Shown: one piece after another, positions 1-8,233 of the stretch
Numbering within the stretch: position 1 is the first letter of the stretch
Layout of the letters: the number at the start of each line of letters is the position of its first letter
Assembly (NCBI RefSeq): GCF_014698045.1
Contig: NZ_JACJSE010000005.1
Span: 62,001-126,000 of the forward strand
Length of the DNA: 64,000 nt
Direction of reading: 5' to 3'
Source of the DNA: Aulosira sp. FACHB-615
GTDB lineage: Bacteria; Cyanobacteriota; Cyanobacteriia; Cyanobacteriales; Nostocaceae
The notes under the pieces: model-generated
The model's input: only the letters and a program-made list of their open reading frames with translations
Told to the model about the DNA's origin: nothing
The model's database searches: none
Made by a program: the position numbers and the translations under genes

Positions 1-419
1 CTGCGGAGGTTTTAACCGCCCCCGATGAAGATGGCGAGTTAAACGTCCGCTTCGGCATTATGAAAATGACAGTCAAATTGCAAGACATCGAATCTCTCGA
101 TGGACAAAAAGCCGAACCGATTGTCAAACCCAAACCAACACCAGCACCAACCACTCCGCCTCCCCAAGCCGCACCAGCCATTCGTACCTCGAAAAATACA
201 GTAGATTTGCGGGGTAAGCGAGTAGCCGATGCCGAAATTGAATTAGACAAAGCCATTTCCGAAGCGAATGGCCCCATCTGGATTATTCACGGACATGGCA
301 CAGGGAAATTGCGTCAAGGTGTTCACGCCTTTTTGCAACAACATCCGCGAGTCAGCAGTTACGAACCAGCAGAACAAGCTGATGGTGGTAGTGGTGTTAC
401 TATTGCTCACGTTTCTTAA
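1..419 (+). CDS. mutS2: MutS2 endonuclease, C-terminal part with Smr domain (5' end outside window)
   Basis: The frame is open from base 3 and ends at the TAA at 417-419; the gene begins upstream of the window. The first codons give a MutS2-type stretch ending in VRFGIMKMTV, followed by a proline-rich linker and then a Smr domain (about the last 75 residues). The Smr hallmarks are visible: VDLRG at its start, then IIHGHGTGKLR and a closing GGSGVTIAHV. In this family the Smr domain is a nuclease/DNA-binding module attached to a MutS-like ATPase, linked to suppression of recombination or to collided ribosomes. Only the tail is visible, so the ATPase part is inferred from the tail alone. Confidence 0.9.
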   Translation, partial: AEVLTAPDEDGELNVRFGIMKMTVKLQDIESLDGQKAEPIVKPKPTPAPTTPPPQAAPAIRTSKNTVDLRGKRVADAEIELDKAISEANGPIWIIHGHGTGKLRQGVHAFLQQHPRVSSYEPAEQADGGSGVTIAHVS

Positions 420-807
420 GCTTGATCAATATAGGACTCATATTTGATTTGGGAAAAAAATCAGTACATTCAGATCAGGCTTCTTTCCTAATCCCGACTC
501 CCCATTCCCTATTCCCTACCTACACAAATAAATTCAGAAATCAAACCGGATTCCTATATTAGCCCAGGACTGATGCACAAAGTTTATCTGTAGAGGCTGG
601 GGTAGGGGTGTAAGGGTTTTGCATACATTACCCCTACATCCTTACCCAAACCCTTAATTTTGCCTGTAAGTCCTATAAAAAACAATTGAGCGATCGCTAA
701 GTTTTCCCAACATCAAATTACATTTTCTGGCAGATATTTTTTTCGTTATTCAGATTTTATTATCTATGTAGTATGCTACATTTCATCCAACTACTAGAGT
801 AAATCTG
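420..807. other. Intergenic region with two dispersed repeat elements
   Basis: No gene is seen. Bases 424-560 hold a repeat element that recurs in inverted orientation at 17526-17645. Bases 565-676 hold a second element whose ends are related to AGGACTTACGC and its complement, with a G-rich/C-rich 'ggggtgtaagggttttg' core. The promoter of the M48 peptidase gene must lie in the remaining AT-rich part (about 680-807). Confidence 0.7.
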
Positions 808-2418
808 ATGGTTCTGACACAAGAGCAATTTGATAACTTAGTACAAAAATTAGAGAGTAATGCCTATCAAAAACCAAAACACTTCAAACAGCGTGTTGTT
901 TTTTTAGTATTTATAGGTTATGGATACATTCTGGTAATTTTGTCTTTTCTGTTATGGATCATAGTCACTGTTGGTTTAATCAAGCCAACTTCTCAAGAGT
1001 ATGGTTCTCTATTTTTAGGATGTACTTTCATCATAGCTATTGTACTATCAGTAAATATTTTGCGCTCACTTTGGGTCAGAATTCCTAAACCTAAAGGAAA
1101 AAAGTTACGGCGTAGTGATGTACCACAACTATTTAAATTAGTAGATGAACTCTCTGATATTTTAGAAACTCCAAAATTCCACAATATTTTGTTAGTCAAT
1201 GAGTTCAATGCTGCCGTTATGCAAAGACCGCGTTTAGGTATTTTTGGCTGGTTTGAGAATTATATAATTCTCGGTTTGCCCTTGATGCAAGCATTAACGT
1301 TAGAGGAATTGCGTGCAGTTATCGCTCATGAATTTGGACATTTATCTGGCAAACATAGTCGTTTTGCTGGTTGGATTTATCGAATTCGTTATATCTGGCT
1401 TCAATTATTACAACAATTGTATAAGCAACAACAACAGCCCCAGTCTGGAGTGGCGATTATTGATTTTTTAATACTTATAGCGAATGGGTTAGGATTTATT
1501 GTCTTTGGGTACTTTTTTGATTGGTTTGTCTCTATATTTACTGCTTACTCATTTGTCCTTTCACGGATGAATGAATATGCAGCAGATAGCTATGCAGCAG
1601 ATTTAGTAGGTGAACAATATCTTGCTCAGGCACTAATTAACATGGCTGTCAAAAACAGATATATCAATAGGTCTTTTTGGCAGGAAATATATCAACAGGC
1701 AGATTGGACTCCACAACCCCCTGATGCTATATACTTGTTATCCCAAGCTTTGCATCACAAAATTCCTGCTGATAGCCAACAAAGATGGTTAAAAGCCGCT
1801 TTAGCCGAGAAGACTGATACCAGTGACACTCATCCTTGCTTATCTGAAAGACTAAATGCTTTAGGATATCATGTACAGTCTTATGAAAACATAGCAATTA
1901 CAACTTCTGCTGCTGAGGAACTATTTGGCAAAGATTTTTTAGAAAACCTTTTAACACAAAAAAATCAAGAGTGGCAAAAAGCTAATATTATCTTCTGGGA
2001 AAATCGTCATACTTTCCTCCAAGATATTCAACCTAAATTATGGGAATTAGAGCAAAAAGCGGAAGTTCATAAATTAACTTTTGAGGAAAAATGGAACCTC
2101 TGTAACTGGACAGCAGAAATCAGAGGAGGCGATGCGGCTATTCCTTTACTGCAAAATCTCTTAACTGAACAGTCTTATCATGCACCAGCTAATTTTTTAT
2201 TAGGAAAAATTTTATTGTCAAAACAGGATAGTCAGGGAATTACTTATATCGAAAATGCTGTGAGTTGTGATATAGAAATGACAATTTCAGGTTATATACT
2301 AATTTCTGATTTCTTAGATTATGAGCAGGGCGATACAGACAGAGTTAAGCATTATCGAAATCAGATTGAGCAATTTTATTATAGAAAATTATTTTCTCAT
2401 ACTGGATTATATCGTTAG
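808..2418 (+). CDS. M48 family membrane-bound metallopeptidase with TPR-like C-terminal region
   Basis: 536 residues. Two hydrophobic segments lie near the N terminus (about 29-53 and 66-86), followed by a gluzincin catalytic core: the zinc motif HEFGH at residues 174-178, and the third ligand in NEYAAD (E256). A further hydrophobic stretch at about 217-245 probably spans the membrane between them. This is the HtpX/Ste24-like M48 arrangement, here with about 250 extra C-terminal residues rich in Trp, Gln and Glu that look like degenerate helical repeats. Such peptidases act on membrane or periplasmic proteins. The gene stands alone: mutS2 is upstream across a repeat-filled gap and guaB3 follows after 333 bases. 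Substrate unknown. Confidence 0.85.
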   Translation: MVLTQEQFDNLVQKLESNAYQKPKHFKQRVVFLVFIGYGYILVILSFLLWIIVTVGLIKPTSQEYGSLFLGCTFIIAIVLSVNILRSLWVRIPKPKGKKLRRSDVPQLFKLVDELSDILETPKFHNILLVNEFNAAVMQRPRLGIFGWFENYIILGLPLMQALTLEELRAVIAHEFGHLSGKHSRFAGWIYRIRYIWLQLLQQLYKQQQQPQSGVAIIDFLILIANGLGFIVFGYFFDWFVSIFTAYSFVLSRMNEYAADSYAADLVGEQYLAQALINMAVKNRYINRSFWQEIYQQADWTPQPPDAIYLLSQALHHKIPADSQQRWLKAALAEKTDTSDTHPCLSERLNALGYHVQSYENIAITTSAAEELFGKDFLENLLTQKNQEWQKANIIFWENRHTFLQDIQPKLWELEQKAEVHKLTFEEKWNLCNWTAEIRGGDAAIPLLQNLLTEQSYHAPANFLLGKILLSKQDSQGITYIENAVSCDIEMTISGYILISDFLDYEQGDTDRVKHYRNQIEQFYYRKLFSHTGLYR

Positions 2419-2751
2419 TTGAAACATTAACAGTAAGAATGAGGTTCTGGACAATAGACAGATCAAACGCAGATAAATTGGGGTAAATTTCCATTACCAG
2501 GGATTGTGAAAGCAAAAATAGCGATCGCTTACTGAATATCACCTCAAAATTATCTTGCTGCTGGATTATCTCAGGCTCATCTAGTCAGTTATTCACAAGA
2601 AAATCTTTCTTCCCCTGTTCGCGCTTTTCCATATCGTGTTTTGCTCTAACGATAACCTGAAACATCTTTGTAGTTACTTGCCAAAAAATCGCTGCAAATC
2701 ACCTCATAATTTGATACCCTAGCTAGAACAGTTTTGATAAAAGTTAACAGC
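2419..2751. other. Intergenic region with possible C-terminal coding relic
   Basis: Contains one HIP1 site (2520-2527). On the + strand bases 2536-2649 form a 37-codon open frame without start codon. Its translation has a normal amino acid mix and ends ...AFPYRVLL before TAA, so it may be the tail of a lost gene. The open frame is short enough to occur by chance. The guaB3 promoter should lie at about 2650-2740. Confidence 0.4.
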
Positions 2752-3915
2752 GTGGACATTCAACTTGGGCGGGGAAAAACAGCTCGCAGGGCTTACGGAA
2801 TTGATGAAATTGCACTAGTCCCCGGTAAAAGAACATTAGATCCTAGTTTGGCAGATACTAGCTGGCGGATTGGCAATATCGAGCGAAATATACCAATTAT
2901 TGCTAGTGCAATGGATGGTGTAGTTGATGTAGGTATGGCTGTGCGTTTGTCACAGTTAGGTGCATTAGGTGTGCTTAACTTAGAGGGTATCCAAACTCGT
3001 TATGTTGATCCAAATCCCATCCTTGATCGGATTGCTTCTGTAGGCAAGGATGAATTTGTCTCCTTAATGCAAGAACTTTATGCCGAACCTATCAAGCCTG
3101 AATTAATTGAAAAGCGCATTCACGAAATTAAAGAACAAGGCGGTATTGCGGCTGTAAGTGCGACACCAGCAGGGGCGAGTAAATTTGGTGAAGTTGTTGC
3201 TAAGGCTGGGGCAGATTTATTCTTTATTCAAGCTACAGTCGTCTCTACAGCACATTTATCACCAGCGTCGATAGTTACCCTGGATTTGGCAGAATTTTGC
3301 CGTTCTATGCCCATACCAGTGGTGTTGGGTAACTGTGTTACCTACGATGTCACCTTGGACTTAATCAAGGCTGGTGCGGCGGCTGTATTAGTGGGTATTG
3401 GCCCTGGGGCTGCTTGTACCTCTCGTGGTGTGTTGGGTGTGGGTGTACCCCAAGCAACAGCGATCGCTGATTGTGCCGCCGCCCGCGATGATTATTATCA
3501 GCAAACTGGTAAATATGTGCCTGTAATCGCTGATGGTGGTCTAATTACTGGTGGAGATATTTGTAAATGTATTGCTTGTGGTGCTGACGGCGTGATGATT
3601 GGTTCACCCTTTGCTAGAGCTGCTGAAGCACCAGGACGCGGTTTTCATTGGGGAATGGCAACACCCAGCCCAGTTTTACCACGCGGAACTCGAATTAAAG
3701 TCGGTACAACCGGCACTCTAGAACAAATTCTCACTGGCCCAGCAGGCTTAGATGATGGTACTCACAACTTGTTAGGAGCTTTAAAAACAAGTATGGGTAC
3801 ATTGGGAGCCAAAGATATCAAAGAAATGCAGCAAGTTGAAGTTGTAATTGCTCCTTCCTTGTTAACGGAAGGTAAAGTTTATCAAAAAGCTCAACAATTA
3901 GGTATGGGCAAATAA
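2752..3915 (+). CDS. guaB3: GuaB3 family IMP dehydrogenase-like protein (no CBS domains)
   Basis: 387 residues from the GTG at 2752, giving the family-typical start MDIQLGRGKTARRAYG. A TTG at 2734 in the same frame would add six residues but has no better ribosome site. It is a TIM-barrel protein of the IMPDH/GMPR family with the catalytic-loop cysteine in GPGAACTSRG (C222) and the phosphate-binding segment ADGGLITGGD. The Bateman (CBS) domains of classical GuaB are absent, which defines the GuaB3 group common in cyanobacteria and actinobacteria. GuaB3 would convert IMP to XMP in guanine nucleotide synthesis. Many databases label it only as 'GuaB3 family IMP dehydrogenase-related protein'. 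trxA follows on the same strand after 334 bases. Confidence 0.88.
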   Translation: MDIQLGRGKTARRAYGIDEIALVPGKRTLDPSLADTSWRIGNIERNIPIIASAMDGVVDVGMAVRLSQLGALGVLNLEGIQTRYVDPNPILDRIASVGKDEFVSLMQELYAEPIKPELIEKRIHEIKEQGGIAAVSATPAGASKFGEVVAKAGADLFFIQATVVSTAHLSPASIVTLDLAEFCRSMPIPVVLGNCVTYDVTLDLIKAGAAAVLVGIGPGAACTSRGVLGVGVPQATAIADCAAARDDYYQQTGKYVPVIADGGLITGGDICKCIACGADGVMIGSPFARAAEAPGRGFHWGMATPSPVLPRGTRIKVGTTGTLEQILTGPAGLDDGTHNLLGALKTSMGTLGAKDIKEMQQVEVVIAPSLLTEGKVYQKAQQLGMGK

Positions 3916-4249
3916 AGAAAGTATAAAGGTTGAAAGACTGGAGGATGAAATTTTAGACTTCTAACTTCAGTTGAAATTCTTTAGGAAATTTTTCCAGACT
4001 CCCAAACATTCAACTGGAAAAATCTCTTCTGTCGCCTACAATAGAGAAAGCGGAGACGCATGTTTCCGTTCACTCCTCACACCACACTCCGCCCGGACTA
4101 CTGTTCGGGCGGTTCCTTATGTTTATGGATATATGAATAAATTCCAGGGCTTCTTTGCAAATGTACATCCTTACTCTTCAAAGCAGATGTTTTTGCTATG
4201 GTAGAATTTTCACGAAACTCAGAAATTGAATTGGCAAAGGTTTTTAGGC
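3916..4249. other. guaB3-trxA intergenic region and trxA leader
   Basis: No gene is supported; an open frame at 3971-4204 has no family character and no ribosome site. Bases 4089-4112 form a hairpin with a 7-bp GC stem (CCGCCCG/CGGGCGG) and a 10-base loop, about 140 bases before the trxA start. It has no T-run, so it may be leader structure rather than a terminator. A -10-like TATGGT lies near 4197. Confidence 0.4.
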
Positions 4250-4573
4250 ATGTCAGCAGCCGCAGAAGTTACAGATTCTACTTTTAAGCAAGAAGTACTC
4301 GACAGCTCAGTACCTGTTTTGGTTGATTTTTGGGCTCCCTGGTGTGGCCCTTGCCGGATGGTAGCTCCTGTTGTCGAAGAAATTGCAGCTCAGTACGTTG
4401 GTCAAATCAAGGTTGTGAAAGTTAATACTGATGAGAATCCTCAAGTTGCCAGTCAGTATGGCATTCGCAGCATTCCCACATTAATGATTTTTAAAGAAGG
4501 AGCAAAAGTTGATATGGTCGTTGGTGCTGTACCTAAAAGTACATTAGCAACTACTTTGGAAAAGTATCTTTAG
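4250..4573 (+). CDS. trxA: Thioredoxin (m-type)
   Basis: 107 residues from the ATG at 4250, which gives the usual cyanobacterial start MSAAAEVTDSTF; the reading frame is open further upstream but that part has no homologous look. The active site WCGPC is at residues 31-35, with the cis-proline segment SIPTLMIF near 75 and a closing KSTLATTLEKYL. It is a dithiol-disulphide carrier receiving electrons from ferredoxin- or NADPH-thioredoxin reductase and reducing light-regulated enzymes such as those of the Calvin cycle. Single-gene transcription unit by appearance. Confidence 0.96.
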   Translation: MSAAAEVTDSTFKQEVLDSSVPVLVDFWAPWCGPCRMVAPVVEEIAAQYVGQIKVVKVNTDENPQVASQYGIRSIPTLMIFKEGAKVDMVVGAVPKSTLATTLEKYL

Positions 4574-4650
4574 TCAACTCAATCGGTCATACAATCCTTT
4601 TGAGACGCTCTTTTGCTTAAGTTTTAGGTAAATATTTGTCAATAAGTTTA

Positions 4651-4674
4651 TGAGGCGCGAAACCCCGCGTCTCA
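4651..4674. terminator. Hairpin downstream of trxA
   Basis: TGAGGCGCG and CGCGTCTCA form a 9-bp stem with one G-T pair and a short loop, about 80 bases after the trxA stop. There is no strong T-run, so termination is possible but not certain. Confidence 0.35.
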
Positions 4675-4809
4675 GTTAAACTTTCTCAAACAGTCTTAAA
4701 ATTTGCATATAAATATCTGAGAAACTTAAATTTTGCTTCTCAAATATTTAATAGCCAACATAGACTTAACTTATATTTCCTCAGACTACTAGTTTGAGGA
4801 AAATTTGTT

Positions 4810-5754
4810 TTATGGTTTATTTCCAGAAGGATAAAGTATGATTTTTTTATCGCCACCAGCCGCAGCTATCTTCTTACCATCAGGAGTAAAAGACACAGCA
4901 TACACTGTCTCGTTAAAGCCTTGATAAGTACAAATTTCTTTACCAGTTTTTGCATACCATAGTTTAACAGTCTTATCTTTACCACCACTAGCTAAAAGTC
5001 GTCCATTAGGGCTAAAAACCACAGAACAAACCTCATCATTATGTCCTGTAAGTGAATAGATTTCTTTACTAGTTGCTATATCCCATAACTTAATCTTCTT
5101 GTTCTGACTAGCACTCGCTAAAGTTTTACCATCAGGACTGAAAGCTATAGATTTAATATCGGAAAACCAATCCGAATCTGTATTGATAGTTTGAACTTTT
5201 TGTTTAGTTAAATGCCAAAGTTTAATAGTTTTATCCTTAATAGCACTCGCTAAAATTTTACCATCTGGGCTAAAAATCACAGATATCACATCATTTGATA
5301 AACCATGAAAGGAAGATATTTCTCTACCAGTTGCTATTGACCATAGCTTTAAAGTTTTATCTTGGCTTCCACTAGCTATAATTTTTCCATCTGGGCTAAA
5401 AGCTACAGAGTAAACTTTTTCTTCATGTCCGTTCAAAGTATAAATTTCTTGACTGGTATTGATATCCCATAACTTAATAGTTTTATCATCACTTGCGCTG
5501 GCCAAAATTTTATTATTTGGGCTGAAAGCTATTGAATTAACACCTCCAAACCATGAAGATCCTCCATGTCCCTCAAGAACTTGGGGTTCTCTATTCGTTA
5601 ATAAATGCCAAATTCTTATAGTTTTATCTTCACTAGCACTTGCCATCATCTCTCCATCAGAACTAAATGCAAGGGACAGAATTTTATTGGTATGGCCTTT
5701 AAAAATTTGCACTGATACTAAATCTTGTAAATTCTCTTGATTAAATGTTTCCAT
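4810..5754 (-). CDS. WD40 repeat protein, single seven-bladed propeller
   Basis: 314 residues when started at the ATG at 5754 (METFNQENLQDL); the frame is open 69 bases further upstream but that stretch is AT-rich and unlike the protein. Essentially the whole chain is seven WD40 repeats, each about 42 residues, with repeated signatures such as VYSVAFSPDG, ASGSQDKTLKLW and GH/SH turns; some blades have lost the GH (blades 4, 5 and 7). No enzymatic domain, signal peptide or membrane segment is present, so it should be a cytoplasmic scaffold. It lies directly downstream of petC-petA but is separated from them by a terminator. Confidence 0.85.
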   Translation of the reverse strand: METFNQENLQDLVSVQIFKGHTNKILSLAFSSDGEMMASASEDKTIRIWHLLTNREPQVLEGHGGSSWFGGVNSIAFSPNNKILASASDDKTIKLWDINTSQEIYTLNGHEEKVYSVAFSPDGKIIASGSQDKTLKLWSIATGREISSFHGLSNDVISVIFSPDGKILASAIKDKTIKLWHLTKQKVQTINTDSDWFSDIKSIAFSPDGKTLASASQNKKIKLWDIATSKEIYSLTGHNDEVCSVVFSPNGRLLASGGKDKTVKLWYAKTGKEICTYQGFNETVYAVSFTPDGKKIAAAGGDKKIILYPSGNKP

Positions 5755-5830
5755 TATCCAATGTATATAGTAATTAGGAGATGATAGGTAGATTTTGACT
5801 TTATAGCTTATTTTATGACACAAAAAACTA

Positions 5831-5860
5831 AAAAAGACAGGCGATACACCTGTCTTTTTT
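5831..5860 (-). terminator. Rho-independent terminator of petC-petA
   Basis: An 11-bp stem (AAAAAGACAGG/CCTGTCTTTTT) with a 7-base loop and a T-run on either side ends 24 bases past the petA stop codon. It is symmetric, so it could work in both directions, but only petA reads into it. Confidence 0.85.
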
Positions 5861-5883
5861 AAAAAAGGATTTATCAGAGAATC

Positions 5884-6885
5884 TTAGAAATTCATTTCAG
5901 CAGCTTGAACTTTTTCAACCTGTTTCTTCTTGAGAACTAGCATTACTTGAGCTAACATTACCAGACTGATAAAGGCAATTAGCCAACCAACTCTGCTAGA
6001 GTCTTGTAACACAATTTCTGTATCTTTTTGACCGAAACCACCAACGTTGGGGTTATTAGTCAAAGCGTCACCAGATTTTACTGTTTGTCCTTCAGAAACA
6101 ATCAGTTCTGGGCCGAGAGGAATTGTATCAGTGACCACATCACCAGCTTCGGTTGTGATGTTCACCAAATATTTCACGTTACCTTCACCATCGTCTTCTT
6201 TGGCAATTTTGCTGATGGTGCCAGTAGCGGAAGCATTGTAAACAGTGTTGTTGCTCTTTTCACCAGTAGGATAAACTTGTCCGCGTCCTCTGTTACCACC
6301 TACGTGAACTGAGTATTTACCAAAGTGGATGTTTTTGTCAGTTCCAGGGTTAGGAGATAGAACAGGGAAGACAATTTCCTGATATTGTTCGCCGGGTAAG
6401 GGGCCAACAATCACAACATTGTCGGAACCTTCTTTGTAGGTTTGGAAGTAGGTATCACCAACTTCTTCTTTCAGTTCTTCAGGAATGCGGTCTTCAGGAG
6501 CAAGTTTGAAGCCTTCGGGGAGCATCAAAACTGCACCAACGTTTAAGCCAACTTTGGAACCATCTGCACCAACTTGCTGCACGCTGGTATCGTAGGGAAT
6601 TTTCACCACAGCTTTAAATACTGTGTCGGGTAGTACAGATTGAGGTACTTCGACTTCTGTGGGCTTGGCTGCTAGGTGACAGTTAGCGCAAACGATTCTA
6701 CCTGTCGGTTCGCGGGGAGTTTCAGGATAGGTTTGCTGCGCCCAGAAGGGATAAGCGGCAGCACTTTGAGGCAAAGCAATATCGCTAGTAAAGAAGAATG
6801 TTACTGTAGCGATCGCTATGAGCAATGTTTTGGTAATTGCTCTAGCACTGCGAGTCAAACTCGCTGTTGTAAAGGCATTTCTCAT
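5884..6885 (-). CDS. petA: Apocytochrome f of the cytochrome b6f complex
   Basis: 333 residues with a 44-residue signal peptide; the mature protein starts at Y45 (YPFWAQQ), whose amino group is the sixth heme ligand in this family. The heme-binding CANCH is at residues 66-70. A C-terminal membrane anchor (about 300-320) is followed by the basic tail KKKQVEKVQAAEMNF. Mature length of 289 matches the family. It accepts electrons from the Rieske protein in the thylakoid lumen and passes them to plastocyanin or cytochrome c6. petC lies upstream on the same strand, separated by 105 bases that contain tandem heptamers, so the petC-petA operon order of cyanobacteria is kept. Confidence 0.98.
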   Translation of the reverse strand: MRNAFTTASLTRSARAITKTLLIAIATVTFFFTSDIALPQSAAAYPFWAQQTYPETPREPTGRIVCANCHLAAKPTEVEVPQSVLPDTVFKAVVKIPYDTSVQQVGADGSKVGLNVGAVLMLPEGFKLAPEDRIPEELKEEVGDTYFQTYKEGSDNVVIVGPLPGEQYQEIVFPVLSPNPGTDKNIHFGKYSVHVGGNRGRGQVYPTGEKSNNTVYNASATGTISKIAKEDDGEGNVKYLVNITTEAGDVVTDTIPLGPELIVSEGQTVKSGDALTNNPNVGGFGQKDTEIVLQDSSRVGWLIAFISLVMLAQVMLVLKKKQVEKVQAAEMNF

Positions 6886-6916
6886 CTCTATAAGGACAAC
6901 GATTCTTGGATGAAGT

Positions 6917-6976
6917 AGTCAATAGTCACAGTTATCAGTTATCAGTTATCAGTTATCAAGCATGTTAACTGTTCAC
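6917..6976. repeat. STRR heptamers between petC and petA
   Basis: Four or so copies of the 7-bp unit CAGTTAT (about 6930-6958) are followed by ACTGTTC units (about 6967-6984). They fill most of the 105-base spacer inside the petC-petA operon. Confidence 0.85.
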
Positions 6977-6990
6977 TGTTCACTGATAAA

Positions 6991-7530
6991 TTAAGCCCAC
7001 CAAGGTTCTTCGCCGGTGCGGAAGTCGGTTTCAGTCCAGGGTGTGAGAACAATCTTGTCGTTTTCGGCTTTGGCGTGGCTTAAAGCCAAAGAACGGGGTG
7101 CAGGGCCTCGAACTACTTTACCAGTTGCGTCGTATTGAGAACCGTGGCAAGGGCATTTAAATTTGTTTTCCGCAGCGTTCCAAGGAACAACACAACCCAA
7201 GTGGGTGCAAACAGCGTTAATGCCGTAATCGGTGATTGCTTCTTTGCTTTCGACCACAATGTAGGTAGGGTCGCCCTTCAATCCTTGAACGAGGGTGCGA
7301 TCGCCTACGTTATGGCTGTCTAGAAATTGACTAACGCTCACATCGTTGCCGAGGCTGTCTTTTGCTGTTGTTCCACCACCAGCACCACCAGCCGCCGGAG
7401 GAATAAAGTAGTTAACAACGGGATACAATGCACCCAGAGCTACTCCAGTGACAGTCCCAAAGGTGAGCAAATTCATGAATTGACGACGACCCATATCGGG
7501 AACGTCCATTGATTCCGAAAATTGAGCCAT
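6991..7530 (-). CDS. petC: Rieske iron-sulfur protein of cytochrome b6f
   Basis: 179 residues. The N terminus has a twin-arginine-like anchor (GRRQFMNLL followed by a hydrophobic segment, about 14-43), a glycine-rich hinge (PPAAGGAGGG) and the Rieske fold with CTHLGC (108-113) and CPCHGS (126-131), providing the Cys and His ligands of the 2Fe-2S cluster. It oxidises plastoquinol and reduces cytochrome f. Rieske proteins of chloroplasts and cyanobacteria are inserted by the Tat route, and tatC lies about 0.7 kb away. It is the first gene of petC-petA and is transcribed divergently from the DUF3067 gene across a 229-base gap. Confidence 0.98.
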   Translation of the reverse strand: MAQFSESMDVPDMGRRQFMNLLTFGTVTGVALGALYPVVNYFIPPAAGGAGGGTTAKDSLGNDVSVSQFLDSHNVGDRTLVQGLKGDPTYIVVESKEAITDYGINAVCTHLGCVVPWNAAENKFKCPCHGSQYDATGKVVRGPAPRSLALSHAKAENDKIVLTPWTETDFRTGEEPWWA

Positions 7531-7759
7531 ATCCTACGCGCTCGCTCTTTGTATATTTTGTTTAAGCATTTTGACAAGAGTACTAATACTTGAGCAGCTC
7601 CTGTCTGGGTCGAAATGCTAACTAACAATGCTAAACTTCTTTGTTGCAAGACACTTTTAGCATCTTTTCTGTTAGCATTACATTTCTTTATATCCTTATC
7701 ATACTTGAGTTACGGAACTTAACATCATAACTAAATGTAAAATCTAATTGAGAGAAGCT

Positions 7760-8068
7760 ATGACAGGAAAGGAATTACACCAACTGTTGCTGGATAAATG
7801 GGGATATTCTTACGATGTCCAGTTCCGCCGTACCCAAGGCAAGATATTCCTGCAAGTGATGTGGAAATATCTTGAGCAAGCTTCTTTCCCCTTAACAGAG
7901 GCAGAGTACCAAGAACATCTTGATACCATCGCTAATTATCTTAATGCTTTAGATGGTACAGCACAGGTAAAAAATTTTATCGCTCAAACACGCGATCGCC
8001 CCCGCCTTGGCAAAGCTGTCAGTATCCCCCTCGATTTAGGGGAACGCGCTTCTGAGTGGATAGTGTAA
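7760..8068 (+). CDS. DUF3067 family protein
   Basis: 102 residues from the ATG at 7760, chosen over an upstream in-frame TTG (7748) because GAGAAG lies just before the ATG and MTGKELHQLLLDKWGYSYDVQ is the usual start of the family. Soluble, no signal peptide, with conserved KIFLQVMWKYLEQ and PRLGKAVSIPL. Function unknown. It sits between petC and tatC, divergent from petC, so it may share its control region. Relation to b6f biogenesis is only a guess from position. Confidence 0.75.
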   Translation: MTGKELHQLLLDKWGYSYDVQFRRTQGKIFLQVMWKYLEQASFPLTEAEYQEHLDTIANYLNALDGTAQVKNFIAQTRDRPRLGKAVSIPLDLGERASEWIV

Positions 8069-8071
8069 CAG

Positions 8072-8219
8072 CTAAAATTCAACAATTAACACTAAATCTT
8101 TTGGTTGGTAAAGTTGAGTAATTTGGGCGCGAGCTTCTTTGATGCCTAAATTACCAAAGTTTACCCGCTTGGGAAAATGCTAAAACTTTGGTGATTTTTC
8201 ATCCACAAATTTCTAATTT
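8072..8219 (-). pseudogene. Decayed CsaA-type tRNA-binding domain gene relic
   Basis: Read on the minus strand, bases 8179-8072 translate as a 35-codon open piece containing VNFGNLGIKEARAQITQLYQP, which matches the core of CsaA/tRNA-binding OB-fold proteins (family pattern DFG.lGik.SsAQIT..Y). Just upstream, in another frame, is a stretch KITKVLAFSQAGK that matches the preceding family segment (G.I.kVedFpqArk), interrupted by an in-frame TGA. So two consecutive pieces of one domain survive in different frames, with a small deletion between and the C-terminal third missing. No start codon or ribosome site remains. It lies immediately downstream of tatC. Confidence 0.55.
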
Positions 8220-8233
8220 ATCAGTTATTTTTA

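Noticed and set aside
3971..4204. 77-codon open frame between guaB3 and trxA
   Set aside because: No family character, no ribosome site, and it runs through a hairpin in the trxA leader.
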